Shown piece after piece: positions 50,924 to 59,439 of a DNA stretch of 64,000 nt. The notes below the pieces were generated by a model, which saw only the letters and a list, made by a program, of their open reading frames with translations, ran no database searches and was not told the origin of the DNA. This stretch comes from T1Sed10-7 sp046540855. Its GTDB lineage: Bacteria > Actinomycetota > Nitriliruptoria > Nitriliruptorales > Nitriliruptoraceae. The number at the start of each line of letters is the position of its first letter. Positions within the stretch are counted from its first letter, which is position 1. The DNA lies in the NCBI GenBank assembly GCA_046540855.1, contig JBKHEJ010000001.1, positions 1 through 64,000 on the forward strand, written 5' to 3'. The translations under genes were made by a program, and so were the position numbers.

Positions 50924-51422
50924 ACAGCCCGGCGTCGCCTCGCGAGATGGCCTCCGGGTCGCTCGCACTGCGCGCGGCGATGCGCTCGGTGTAGCCGGTC
51001 CAGGCCTGACGGTGCGGCTCGAGGAGCTCCCGGTACAACTGCCTGTCCAGCGCCCCGGCGGCGCGCAGGTCCTGCACGGTCCGGTGGAACAGCGCCACCT
51101 TGAGCAGCGCGACGACGCCCTGCTGGTGCGCCGGGTCGCCGTACTCAGGGTCGGTGAGCACGTAGTGGGAGAAGTGCCGCACCGCGTCGCCTTCGGCGTG
51201 CAGGAACGCCCAGGCGGCGCGGCGGGTCCCGGCCATCGGCTCGGCGAGGAAGCTCTCCAGCAGCGCGACCGTGCGCTCGCGGCGCTCCCGCTGTCGCTGT
51301 GAGCGGGCAACGAGCCCGGCACCGAGCAGCGGCCCAGCGATCACCGAGCCCCCGAGTACCAGCGCCGGGGTGAGGGATGCGGCGGAGACGGCCGCACCGG
51401 GGGAGCGGCTCGGCCGCGTCAT
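50904..51422 (-). CDS. Hypothetical membrane-anchored protein, 172 aa
   Basis: Not recognised. One hydrophobic stretch near residues 17-36 (LTPALVLGGSVIAGPLLGAG) is followed by a charged helical domain (RQRERRERTVALLESFLAEP) and a C-terminal soluble part with HFSHYVL and LLEPHRQAWTGYTERI. It may be a single-pass protein with its bulk in the cytosol. GGGAGGA precedes the ATG at 51422, which overlaps the SnoaL-like gene's stop by 4 nt. The end overlaps the convergent amidohydrolase end by 20 bp. Confidence 0.65.
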   Translation of the reverse strand: MTRPSRSPGAAVSAASLTPALVLGGSVIAGPLLGAGLVARSQRQRERRERTVALLESFLAEPMAGTRRAAWAFLHAEGDAVRHFSHYVLTDPEYGDPAHQQGVVALLKVALFHRTVQDLRAAGALDRQLYRELLEPHRQAWTGYTERIAARSASDPEAISRGDAGLFSWRDG

Positions 51423-51904
51423 GGGTTCCTCCCGATGGTGTGCATGCGTGCACGATGGAAGTCGACTGTGCCGGCAGCCTGGAGCGCGAGCTCGGTGATG
51501 CGCCAGCCGTCCGTGGTCCGCCGGAAGCGGTGCAGGTAGCGGCCCCACAGGAAGCCGTCGGGCGAACCGTCGTGGTAGCGGTGCCAGGCATCGAGGTAGC
51601 TCAGGGAACGGGCGGCGTCGATCCCCTCGAAGGTGATGCTGACGTTGCTGAGGTGGTGGCTGGTGGCGGCGAAGACCGACCTGAGCCCAGCCGCGACGGA
51701 GGCCTCCAGCTCCCGGCCGGTGACCGTCGGAGTGTCGGGCGTGTAGTCGATGACCGCGTCCGGGGTGAACAACGCGGCCACCCCGGCGGGGTCGTTGCGG
51801 TCGAACCGGTCGCAGTAGGCGAAGAGCAGCTCAGTGATCGCCTGGCGGTCCACCAGTTCGCGGAGCAGTCGATCACGCTCATGCGGGTCCAGGGGGTCCA
51901 TCAT
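51419..51904 (-). CDS. SnoaL-like (NTF2-fold) protein
   Basis: 161 aa with the SnoaL_4 pattern: LVDRQAITELLFAYCDRFDRND at the N-terminus, ALFTPDAVIDYTP and SYLDAWHRYHDG. The fold hosts polyketide cyclases, dehydratases and many proteins of unknown role in catabolic clusters. ATG 51904 (or 51901) with GAGG upstream. It lies 92 bp after binding protein 4 in a leftward transcript and is co-translated with the 172-aa membrane protein. Its substrate is not predictable. Confidence 0.82.
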   Translation of the reverse strand: MMDPLDPHERDRLLRELVDRQAITELLFAYCDRFDRNDPAGVAALFTPDAVIDYTPDTPTVTGRELEASVAAGLRSVFAATSHHLSNVSITFEGIDAARSLSYLDAWHRYHDGSPDGFLWGRYLHRFRRTTDGWRITELALQAAGTVDFHRARMHTIGRNP

Positions 51905-51936
51905 GGGCCTCGCTCGTTGGCCGGGGGCGTCAACGG

Positions 51937-51974
51937 CGGCGGCCGCCGGACCCGGGGGGATCCGACGGCCGCCG
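51937..51974. terminator. GC-rich hairpin after binding protein 4
   Basis: Arms CGGCGGCCG (51937-51945) and CGGCCGCCG (51966-51974) with an inner GGA/TCC pairing. It lies between the binding protein 4 stop and the SnoaL-like start, so it may reduce read-through and give more binding protein than downstream products. Confidence 0.5.
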
Positions 51975-51996
51975 GTGGTGCCTGGTGCAGGCGACG

Positions 51997-53691
51997 TCAG
52001 CCGCCGTAGCCGAGCTTGCCGATGTCGACGATGTAGGTCGGGTGGAACTCGACGTTCGTGACGATCGGGTCGGCGACCAGGGTCGTCGAGGGCTGGATCA
52101 GCGGCAGGTACGGCCCCTGCTCCTGCAGCGCCCGCTCCCACTCCTGGTAGGCGGCACCGCGCTCCTCGTTGTCGATGATCTGGGACGCCGCCACGCCGAG
52201 GTCGTTGACCTCGTCCGCGGAGCCCTCGGCCCAGCCGGCGCGCAGCCCGACGAGCTCACCGGGGCTGAAGGCGAGGTAGTACGACGGCTCGGGGTAGCCG
52301 GCGTTCCACAGCCACAGACCCATCTCCTCGACGCCTTCGCGGTAGTTGTCCAGCGCGGTGGCGATCGGAGCGGGAGCCAGTTCGATGTTGATGCCGACCT
52401 CCGCGAGGTTGGCCTGGACCCGCTCGGCCAGCGGGCCGAAGGTCAGACCGTTGGCGGAGAAGTCGCTCGGGTACTCGAGCTCGACGGGGGTGTCGCCGAC
52501 GCCGGAGCGCTCGAAGGCTTCGATGGCGCGGTCGAGGTCACGCGTGACGCACTCCTCGTCGGGGAGACCACCGAGCAGCATGTCCGGGAGGATCCCACAG
52601 GCCTGGCGGGCGCTCTCGCCGGCCAGTTCCGCGACCGCGTCGTAGTCGATGCCGTACCGCACCGCCTCGACGAAGTCCGGGTTGCTGGTGACCTCGGAGA
52701 CCTCCGGGTTCTGGTTGGCGAAGACGAAGAAGGTCACGGCAGCCGGGTCGCCGGCGAGGGTCAGGGAGTCGGGCAGCCCGGCCAGGTCGTCGCCGGAGAT
52801 GTCCAGCGCCAACTGGCTCTCACCGGACTGGATGTTCAGCCGCTGGGTCGCTGCCTCGTTGTTGCGCAGCACCACGCGGGGCCACTCAGGCGCCTCGCCC
52901 CAGTAGTTCTCGTTGCGGACGAGGACGACCTCGGTCTCGAGGTCGAAGGACTCGACCACGTACGGGCCGGAGCCGTGGCCGGCGAGGCTCTCGGTGTTGA
53001 ACCACTCCTCTGCGGTGTCGGTCTCCGAGGCGTCCTCCTCCGCGGAGCCGCCGTTCTCGGTCACCAGCTCCGAGTTGACGATGGCCGTCGAGCTGTTGGT
53101 GAGGATGTAGGGCAGGCCCGGGTTCGGCTCCTCGGTGGTGATGGTCACCTCGAAGTCGCCGGTCTGCTCGGTGGTGGTGCCCGCCATGATGAAGGACGGG
53201 TTCCCGGCCAGGTTCACGATCCGCTGCAGCGAGAAGGCCACGTCCGCAGCGGTCAGCGGCGTGCCGTCGGAGAAGACGACGTCCTCGCGGATCTGGAACA
53301 CGAACTCGGTCGCGTCGTCGTTCACCTCGTAGGACTCCGCGATGATCGGCTGTGGCTCGGTGATATCGGTGGTGGGGAACCCCAGCAGCGTGTCGTGGGT
53401 CGCGTGGTGCAGGATCGTGCCCGTCGCCTCGAACTGGCGGTGCGGGTCGTTGGTGCGCAGGTCGAAGGAACGGTCGATCACGAGCTGCGCGTCAGCGGGC
53501 GCGCCACCAGCAGCGTCGCCACCGCCCTCGTCGCCGGCCTCCTCAGCAGCGTCGTCCCCGCCCTCCTCGGTGGCGGCGTCCTCCGTGTCCTCGAGTTCGG
53601 TGGTGTCGGTGTCGTCCGCACCGCCGCAGGCGGTCGCGATCATCGCGAGCGCGAGCAGGGAAGCGAACCATCGGAGCCGGGGCTGTCTCAC
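51997..53691 (-). CDS. Peptide ABC transporter substrate-binding lipoprotein 4
   Basis: Family 5 binding protein of 564 aa with lipobox ATACGG (lipid Cys22) and an acidic linker of about 45 residues. The binding domain (LVIDRSFDLRTNDPHRQFEATG, VVFSDGTPLTAADVAFSLQRI, GSGPYVVESFD) is not close to binding proteins 1 and 2. GTG start with AAGGAG upstream. It follows the complete permease/ATPase set of system 3 on the same strand and has its own operator-like site, so this is the cognate receptor of that system. Confidence 0.92.
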   Translation of the reverse strand: MRQPRLRWFASLLALAMIATACGGADDTDTTELEDTEDAATEEGGDDAAEEAGDEGGGDAAGGAPADAQLVIDRSFDLRTNDPHRQFEATGTILHHATHDTLLGFPTTDITEPQPIIAESYEVNDDATEFVFQIREDVVFSDGTPLTAADVAFSLQRIVNLAGNPSFIMAGTTTEQTGDFEVTITTEEPNPGLPYILTNSSTAIVNSELVTENGGSAEEDASETDTAEEWFNTESLAGHGSGPYVVESFDLETEVVLVRNENYWGEAPEWPRVVLRNNEAATQRLNIQSGESQLALDISGDDLAGLPDSLTLAGDPAAVTFFVFANQNPEVSEVTSNPDFVEAVRYGIDYDAVAELAGESARQACGILPDMLLGGLPDEECVTRDLDRAIEAFERSGVGDTPVELEYPSDFSANGLTFGPLAERVQANLAEVGINIELAPAPIATALDNYREGVEEMGLWLWNAGYPEPSYYLAFSPGELVGLRAGWAEGSADEVNDLGVAASQIIDNEERGAAYQEWERALQEQGPYLPLIQPSTTLVADPIVTNVEFHPTYIVDIGKLGYGG

Positions 53692-53772
53692 GTGGTTCTC
53701 CTTCAGGGTCAGGCGCCCCTGGCGGGGCCTGGGGAGCGGCCAGACGGCCGCGGGGGTCTCCCATGGCGCTGA

Positions 53773-53788
53773 ACGAACGACCGTTCAT
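53773..53788. promoter_or_regulatory. Operator-like site 12 (13/14)
   Basis: ACGAACG-AC-CGTTCAT upstream of binding protein 4. On the minus strand TAGTAT (53805-53800) lies before it, in a short A/T-rich patch that is rare in this window. Second-best match to the consensus. Confidence 0.75.
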
Positions 53789-53865
53789 GCCATGATCCGA
53801 TACTACTACTTCCCTCGTAGCGATGTGTCAACCCTCTGGGCGGGCGATGCACCCGTGTTCACCGC

Positions 53866-54816
53866 TCAGCTGTGGTGCAACCAGCAGGCCACCGTGCGGC
53901 CGTCCCCGTCCGCGATGGGCGTGAGGACCGGTTCCTCCGTCCGGCACCGGTCCATGACCATCGGACAACGGGTCTGGAACCGGCAGCCCGGGGGCGGGTC
54001 CGCCGGGTCCGGTACGTCGCCGGGCAGGGCCTCGGGCATCTCCGCGGAGCCGTCCGCGTGCAGGACCGCGCCGATCAGCGCGTCGCTGTAGGGGTGCAGC
54101 GGCTGGTCCCAGACCGGGGTGGTCGGGCCGTACTCGGCGACCTTGCCGAGGTACATGACGGTCACGACGTCGGCGATGTGCCGCACGATGGCGAGGTCGT
54201 GGCTGATGAAGAGCAGCCCGACGTCGAGCTGCTTGGCGAGGTCGTGGAGCAGGTTCGCGATCTGGGCCTGGGCGGAGGCGTCCAGCGCGGAGATCGGCTC
54301 GTCGGCGATGATGACCGACGGGTCCGCGGACAACGCACGGGCGATGCAGATGCGCTGGCGCTGCCCCCCGCTGAACTCGTGCGGGTAGCGGTCCGCGGCG
54401 CGTGCGTCGAGCCCGACGAGCTCGAGGAGCTCGGCGACCCGGGCCCGGCGCTGCTTGCTCGGCAGCTCCTGGGCGAGTTCCAGCCCGTCCGCGATCTGGT
54501 CGCCCACCTTGCGGCGGCCGTTGAGCGAGGAGTTCGGGTCCTGGAACACCATCTGGATCCGACGCTCCCGCGCCGGTCGGGGCTTGCGGCCGAGCGGGGT
54601 GACCCGCTCGCCTTCGAACAGCACCTCGCCGGTGGAGGGCTTCAGCAGCCCGCTGGCGGCGCGTCCGAGGGTGGACTTGCCGCAGCCGGACTCGCCGACC
54701 AGGCCCACGATCTGTCCGCGCTCGACGGTCAGCGACACGCCGGCGACCGCGGTGACGTCGGGGAGGTGCTTGCGGTGGTAGGTGACGGAGACGTCACGCA
54801 ACTCGAGCACGCTCAT
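53866..54816 (-). CDS. oppF: Oligopeptide ABC transporter ATPase (OppF type), system 3
   Basis: ATPase of 316 aa with Walker A GESGCGKST, signature FSGGQRQR, Walker B VIIADEP, H-loop FISHDLAIVRHIAD and the C-terminal CRFQTRCPMVMDRC cysteine motif. The start overlaps the OppD stop by 4 nt. Last of a four-gene leftward operon (DppB, DppC, OppD, OppF), with the binding protein gene next downstream behind its own promoter. Confidence 0.93.
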   Translation of the reverse strand: MSVLELRDVSVTYHRKHLPDVTAVAGVSLTVERGQIVGLVGESGCGKSTLGRAASGLLKPSTGEVLFEGERVTPLGRKPRPARERRIQMVFQDPNSSLNGRRKVGDQIADGLELAQELPSKQRRARVAELLELVGLDARAADRYPHEFSGGQRQRICIARALSADPSVIIADEPISALDASAQAQIANLLHDLAKQLDVGLLFISHDLAIVRHIADVVTVMYLGKVAEYGPTTPVWDQPLHPYSDALIGAVLHADGSAEMPEALPGDVPDPADPPPGCRFQTRCPMVMDRCRTEEPVLTPIADGDGRTVACWLHHS

Positions 54817-55814
54817 GGCTGACCCTCAGCGAAGGGGTCGACCGGGCAGGCGCTGAGGCGACCGGGTGCGACCAGCTCGAGCGTGGGGACGCGCTGGCTG
54901 CAGCTGGGCTGGGCCCACGCGCAGCGCGGGTGCAGGGCGCACCCGCTCGGCCGGTTGGCCGGCGTCGCGGGTGCCCCGTCGATCGGCACGAGCGGCTGGT
55001 CGGGCCGCTCGGGGTGGGGCAGCGAGTCCAGGAGCCCGCGCGTGTAGGGGTGGCGTGGGCACTGCAGGAGCTCACGGGTCGGCCCCGACTCGACGATCCG
55101 GCCCGCGTAGAACACCGACAGGTCGTCGGCGACGGTGGACATCACCCCGAGGTCGTGCGTGACGACGATGACCGCGAGGCCGATGGACTCGCACAGCTCC
55201 TTGAGCAGCCGCAGCACCCCGGCCTGGACCGTCACGTCGAGCGCGGTGGTCGGCTCGTCGGCGATGAGCAGCTGCGGGTCACACGCCAGCGCCACGGCGA
55301 TCGCGATGCGCTGCCGCATCCCGCCGGAGAACTGGTGCGGGTAGGACCGCAGCGACCCGACGGGGTCGGGGAGTTGGACGCGACGGAGCAGGTCGACCGC
55401 CTTGTCGCGGGCGTCGTGCCGGCTGAGGTCGAGGTGGCGGCGGACGTGCTCGGTCAGTTGCCGCTCGATGCTGAGCATCGGGTGCAGGGCGGTCATCGGG
55501 TCCTGGAAGACCACGCCGATCTGGTCGCCACGGGTGGAGCGCCACTGCTTGGTCGTCAACCCCAGGAGGTCCTTGCCGAGGAAGTCGACCCTGCCCCCGG
55601 TGACCGCACCGGTCGGTAGGAGCCCGAGCAGGGCGAGCGCGGTCATCGTCTTGCCGGACCCGCTCTCGCCGGCGATGCCCAGCACCTGGCCGGCATCGAC
55701 GCTGAGGTCGACGCCGTCGACGACGCGGACGGGCTCGCCCTTGCTGGGCAGGTCGATCGTGAGCCGCTCGACGGTCAGCACCCGGTCGGTCGCGGTGTCC
55801 GGTAGCGCGCTCAC
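54813..55814 (-). CDS. oppD: Oligopeptide ABC transporter ATPase (OppD type), system 3
   Basis: ATPase of 333 aa: Walker A GESGSGKTM, signature FSGGMRQR, Walker B LLIADEP, H-loop VTHDLGVMSTVAD, C-terminal CALHPRC. The GTG at 55814 overlaps the DppC stop (GTGA); the frame back to 55979 is antisense-like filler of the DppC gene and is rejected. Confidence 0.93.
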   Translation of the reverse strand: MSALPDTATDRVLTVERLTIDLPSKGEPVRVVDGVDLSVDAGQVLGIAGESGSGKTMTALALLGLLPTGAVTGGRVDFLGKDLLGLTTKQWRSTRGDQIGVVFQDPMTALHPMLSIERQLTEHVRRHLDLSRHDARDKAVDLLRRVQLPDPVGSLRSYPHQFSGGMRQRIAIAVALACDPQLLIADEPTTALDVTVQAGVLRLLKELCESIGLAVIVVTHDLGVMSTVADDLSVFYAGRIVESGPTRELLQCPRHPYTRGLLDSLPHPERPDQPLVPIDGAPATPANRPSGCALHPRCAWAQPSCSQRVPTLELVAPGRLSACPVDPFAEGQP

Positions 55815-56743
55815 TCGCGGCCCCGGATGGCACGGGCGGTGCGCGGGTCCAGCGCGTCCCGCAGGCTGTCGCCGAGGAAGTTGAAGGCCATGACCACGGT
55901 CAGGATGGCGATGCCGGGGAAGGTCCCGACCCACCAGCGGTCGAAGGTGCGGGCACCCTCGGAGACCATCGCGCCCCACTCGGGGCTCGGCGGGCGGGCT
56001 CCGAGCCCGAGGAAGGAGAGCCCGGCGAGCAGCAGCACCGCGTTGCCGAGCTCCAGGGTCGCGAGCACCATCACCGGGCCGCCCACGTTGGGCATCACGT
56101 CGCGGAGCAGCGAGCGTCGTGAGGAGGCCCCGAGCAGCCGGGTGGCCGACACGTAGTCCATCTGCTTCTGGGACAGCACCAGCCCGCGCACGACGCGCGC
56201 GTAGGTCGGCCAGGCCACCACCACGATCGCCAGCACCGCGTTGCGCAGGTCCGGACCGAGCGCGGCCGCGACGGCCATCGCCAGGATGATGGTCGGGAAG
56301 GCGAAGAACAGGTCGACCAGACGCATGATGACGCTGTCGACCCGGCCGCCGAAGTAGCCCGCGATGCCACCGAGCAGGCTGCCGATGGTCCCGGCGAGGG
56401 TGACCAGGAGGACCGCCAGCGGCAGCGAGATGCGCGCGCCGTGGATGACCCGGCTCAGCACGTCGCGGCCGACGCCGTCGGTGCCGAACCAGTTCTCGGC
56501 TGAGGGCGGCTGGAAGCGGCCGAACTCCTGCGCCAGGGGGTCGGCCGGGGAGATGACCGGCGCGAGCAGGGCGACCAGGATCCAGAACCCGATCAGGATG
56601 AAGCCGGTGATCGCGAGCGGCTGGCGCCAGACGCCGCGCACCGTCTTCGGCGCACGCCCGACCTGCTCAGCCGGTGCCTCGCTCGGCACCTGGTCGCCGC
56701 CGCCGGGGGTTTCGGTCGATTCGATCGGCTCGATACCACTCAC
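55811..56743 (-). CDS. dppC: Dipeptide ABC transporter permease (DppC type), system 3
   Basis: Inner-membrane permease of 310 aa with a 35-residue acidic N-terminal tail, then QPLAITGFILIGFWILVALLAP, FGTDGVGRDVLSRVIHGARI and the EAA-like loop SATRLLGASSRRSLLRDVMPN. GTG 56743 overlaps the DppB stop by 4 nt. The open frame extends to 58405 but that part is antisense to the DppB and RidA-fold genes. Confidence 0.93.
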   Translation of the reverse strand: MSGIEPIESTETPGGGDQVPSEAPAEQVGRAPKTVRGVWRQPLAITGFILIGFWILVALLAPVISPADPLAQEFGRFQPPSAENWFGTDGVGRDVLSRVIHGARISLPLAVLLVTLAGTIGSLLGGIAGYFGGRVDSVIMRLVDLFFAFPTIILAMAVAAALGPDLRNAVLAIVVVAWPTYARVVRGLVLSQKQMDYVSATRLLGASSRRSLLRDVMPNVGGPVMVLATLELGNAVLLLAGLSFLGLGARPPSPEWGAMVSEGARTFDRWWVGTFPGIAILTVVMAFNFLGDSLRDALDPRTARAIRGRE

Positions 56744-57771
56744 GAGGTCAACCTCACCCGGGGGTCGATGACGCCGTACAGCAGGTCCACGATGAAGTTG
56801 ATGGTGATGTAGACGACCGCCACGAACAGGCTCACACCCATGATCGAGGGCAGGTCGAGGTTGGTGGCGCTCCGGAAGGCGTACTGCCCGATCCCGGGCC
56901 ACGCGAAGATGGTCTCGATCAGCACGGTCCCGGAGAGGATCGAGCCGAACATCACCCCGGCGACGGTGATGATCGGTGCGAGCGCGGCGCGCAGCACGTG
57001 CCGGGCCACGATCGTGTACCCCGACAGGCCCTTGGCGCGTGCGGTGCGGACGTAGTCGTTGCTCAGCACCTCCAGCACCGCCGAGCGCGTGAAGCGGGTG
57101 AGCAGGCTGACCGTGTAGGCGGCCAGCACGAAGGCCGGCAGCAGCACGTGCGAGAAGGCGTTCCAGAACAGCGCCCGGTCCCCGGCGAGCAGCGCGTCGA
57201 TGGTGAACGCCCCGGTCACGGTGGGGGGTGGCACGGTGCCGGGGTCGAGCCGTCCCGTCCCGGGGAACCAGCCGAGCCGGAAGGACAGCAGGTAGAAGGC
57301 CACGAGCGCCAGCCAGAACACCGGCATGGACACCCCGGCCAGGGAGAAGACCCGCAGGAACTGGTCGATGAACCGGTCCCGGTACAGGGCGGCGATGGTC
57401 CCGAAGGTGACCCCGAGCACGAGCGAGACGACGATGGCGACGGCCGCCAGCTCCAGGGTGGCGGGGACGAACTTGCCCAGCTCGCTCAACACCGGCTGCC
57501 CGTTGAAGGTCGAGGTGCCGAAGTCGCCCTGCAGCAGGTTGCTGAGGTAGATCAGGTACTGCATGGGCAGAGGTTCGTCGAGCCCGTAGCGCGCGCGGTA
57601 GGCGGCCACGGTGGCCTCGTCCTCCAGTGCCCGGTCGGAGAGCGCGGCGGCCATCGGGTCGCCCGGGACGAGGTTGGTGATGATGAAGGACAGGAGCGTG
57701 ACCCCGATGCCGAGCAGCACGAAGGCGCCCGCGCGAGCTCCCGCGAAGCGAAGGAACGGCCTCCACTCCAT
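56740..57771 (-). CDS. dppB: Dipeptide ABC transporter permease (DppB type), system 3
   Basis: Inner-membrane permease of 343 aa: N-terminal helix AFVLLGIGVTLLSFIITNL, a periplasmic loop with GDFGTSTFNGQPV, EAA loop TARAKGLSGYTIVARHVLRAA and the end LLYGVIDPRVR. ATG with AGGAG upstream. First gene of the operon, 62 bp downstream of an operator-like site on its strand, divergent from the RidA-fold gene. Confidence 0.93.
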   Translation of the reverse strand: MEWRPFLRFAGARAGAFVLLGIGVTLLSFIITNLVPGDPMAAALSDRALEDEATVAAYRARYGLDEPLPMQYLIYLSNLLQGDFGTSTFNGQPVLSELGKFVPATLELAAVAIVVSLVLGVTFGTIAALYRDRFIDQFLRVFSLAGVSMPVFWLALVAFYLLSFRLGWFPGTGRLDPGTVPPPTVTGAFTIDALLAGDRALFWNAFSHVLLPAFVLAAYTVSLLTRFTRSAVLEVLSNDYVRTARAKGLSGYTIVARHVLRAALAPIITVAGVMFGSILSGTVLIETIFAWPGIGQYAFRSATNLDLPSIMGVSLFVAVVYITINFIVDLLYGVIDPRVRLTS

Positions 57772-57832
57772 ACGGTGGCTCCTCGTCGTCGCCGGCGGCT
57801 GCGTCGCTCCGTCCTACGGATAGTGGCTCAGA

Positions 57833-57848
57833 ACAAGCGCTCGTTCGG
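57833..57848. promoter_or_regulatory. Operator-like site 13 (11/14)
   Basis: ACAAGCG-CT-CGTTCGG between the divergent DppB (start 57771) and RidA-fold (start 57947) genes. For the leftward operon, TAGTCT on the minus strand (57864-57859) precedes it. Its left half is similar to site 9, also before a transporter operon. Confidence 0.6.
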
Positions 57849-57946
57849 TGATCGACGGAGACTAGCGTGATGGCCACCGGCCCCGTCAAACGTGTGCGGA
57901 CCCTACTGCGGTCCGTCAGGGCCGTCGAGCGAGGATCGGAGCGAGG

Positions 57947-58348
57947 ATGGCGACGCGGCACCACCGCGACGGCGGGGGGTGGGAGCAGGCGGCCGGCTAC
58001 GCCCGTGCGGTCCGGCGGGGGACCCGGATCGAGGTGAGCGGCACCACCGTGGAGGGTCGCGGCCCGAACGCGCCCGAGGAGACGCGTCGGCAGACCGAGG
58101 AGGCTCTCGACCGCGCCCTCGCCGCTGTCGCCGCGCTCGGCGGCAGCGACGAGGACGTCGTGCGCACGCGGCTGTTCCTCGCCCCCGGCGCGGACTGGCG
58201 AGAGGCCGCGGCGGCCCACGCGGCGCGGCTCGGTGTGGTCGCACCCGCGAACACCACCCTGTACGTCGCCGGGCTGATCGCAGGAGCGCTGGTCGAGGTG
58301 GAGGTCGAGGCGGAGGTGCTGGGCGGGAGCGAGGTGGGTGCCGGGTGA
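57947..58348 (+). CDS. RidA/YjgF-fold protein lacking the catalytic Arg
   Basis: 133 aa of the YjgF/YER057c/UK114 fold: VSGTTVEGRG near the start, AAVAALGGSDEDVVRTRLFL in the middle. In true RidA imine deaminases a PxRT motif supplies Arg105; here the same place reads PANTT (Asn102), so deaminase activity of the classic type is unlikely. It therefore belongs to one of the Rid subfamilies often placed in catabolic clusters. GAGG before the ATG. Its stop overlaps the next gene's start (GTGA), tying it to the luciferase-like oxidoreductase. Confidence 0.82.
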   Translation: MATRHHRDGGGWEQAAGYARAVRRGTRIEVSGTTVEGRGPNAPEETRRQTEEALDRALAAVAALGGSDEDVVRTRLFLAPGADWREAAAAHAARLGVVAPANTTLYVAGLIAGALVEVEVEAEVLGGSEVGAG

Positions 58349-59337
58349 GGTACAGCCTGCGGCTGAACAACGACACCGAGCCGGACCTGCTCGTGGCGCT
58401 GGCACGCACGGCTGAGGCAGCGGGGTTCGACCAGCTCTGGGTGTCCAACGACCTGTTCCTGCGCAGCGCGCCGGTGCTGGTGACCCACGTCGCGGCCGCC
58501 ACCTCGACGATCTCGCTGGGGACCGGGATCATGAACCCCTACTCGGTGCACCCGGCGGAGCTCGCCATGCTCGCCAGCACCCTGCAGGAGGTCAGCGGCG
58601 GCCGGTTCCTGCTCGGGCTCGGGGCCGGTGCCGAGGACTTCCTGCGCTGGGCGGGTATGGCGCGGGAACGGCCGCTCACGCGCACCCGCGAGGCGGTTGC
58701 GGCGATCCGAGCGCTCCTGGAGGGAGGCTCACCGGTGAGCGTCGAGGCAGCCGGTGCCGGTTGGACCACGGAGGCGTATCTGCGCACCCCGGCCTGTCCG
58801 ACCCCCCTCTACCTCGGCGTCATGAGCCCCCGGATGCTGGCGCTGGCCGGTGCGGTCGCCGACGGTGCGCTGCCCCTGCTGTTCCCACCGGAGCACTTCC
58901 CGACCGCCGCGAGCCAGGCGGCCGACGGGGCGCGCGAGGCCGGCCGGGACCCCGCGGAGCTGGACCTCGCCGCGTGCGTCTGGGTCTCGATCGATGAGGA
59001 CCGTGCTGCGGCACGCCATGCGCTGGCGACCAAGATCGCCTACTACGGGCCGGCCTTCGCGCCCTACCTGCTCGCTCGCGCCGGGCTCGCGGTCGCGGAC
59101 TTCGCCCCGATCACCGAGGTGCTCGAGCGAGAGGGCCTCGACGCTGCGGCCGAGCACGTGACCGAGCCGATGCTGCGCCTCGGTATCGCCGGTGACGCCG
59201 ACGAGGTGGTGGACCGGTGCCGGTGGCTGGTCGCACAGGGCGCCCGTCACCTCTCCTTCGGCCCGCCGCTCGGGCCCGACCCCCTGCGGGCGGTCGAGGT
59301 GCTCGGCACCGAGGTGCTCCCCGCGCTGCGCGACTGA
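58345..59337 (+). CDS. Luciferase-like (LLM class) oxidoreductase B, probably F420-dependent
   Basis: 330 aa of the methylenetetrahydromethanopterin-reductase-like branch of the luciferase superfamily: RYSLRLNNDTEPDLLVALAR, FDQLWVSNDLF, TSTISLGTGIMNPYSVHPAE, SGGRFLLGLGAGAEDFLRWAGM. This branch commonly binds F420. GTG start coupled to the RidA-fold gene. The relic at 41763-41922 is the end of a second copy of this gene. It may reduce or oxidise a compound that the RidA-fold protein handles next (inference). Confidence 0.87.
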   Translation: MRYSLRLNNDTEPDLLVALARTAEAAGFDQLWVSNDLFLRSAPVLVTHVAAATSTISLGTGIMNPYSVHPAELAMLASTLQEVSGGRFLLGLGAGAEDFLRWAGMARERPLTRTREAVAAIRALLEGGSPVSVEAAGAGWTTEAYLRTPACPTPLYLGVMSPRMLALAGAVADGALPLLFPPEHFPTAASQAADGAREAGRDPAELDLAACVWVSIDEDRAAARHALATKIAYYGPAFAPYLLARAGLAVADFAPITEVLEREGLDAAAEHVTEPMLRLGIAGDADEVVDRCRWLVAQGARHLSFGPPLGPDPLRAVEVLGTEVLPALRD

Positions 59338-59389
59338 TCGCGACGCCCCCACGACCGGCCTGGCCGCACCGCTACGCTGCCAGTACCGT

Positions 59390-59405
59390 ACGAACGCTCG
59401 CACGC
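59390..59405. promoter_or_regulatory. Operator-like site 14 (11/14)
   Basis: ACGAACG-CT-CGCACGC upstream of the M24 peptidase operon, with a full left half and weak right half. TACGCT at 59373-59378 precedes it. Confidence 0.58.
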
Positions 59406-59439
59406 ACCGCCTCCGACCGACCGGTCAGCAGGAGCCGAT

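Noticed and set aside
55815..58405. Long minus-strand frame upstream of OppD and DppC of system 3
   Set aside because: Overlaps the real DppB and RidA-fold genes in other frames; GTGA overlaps give normal starts at 55814 and 56743.
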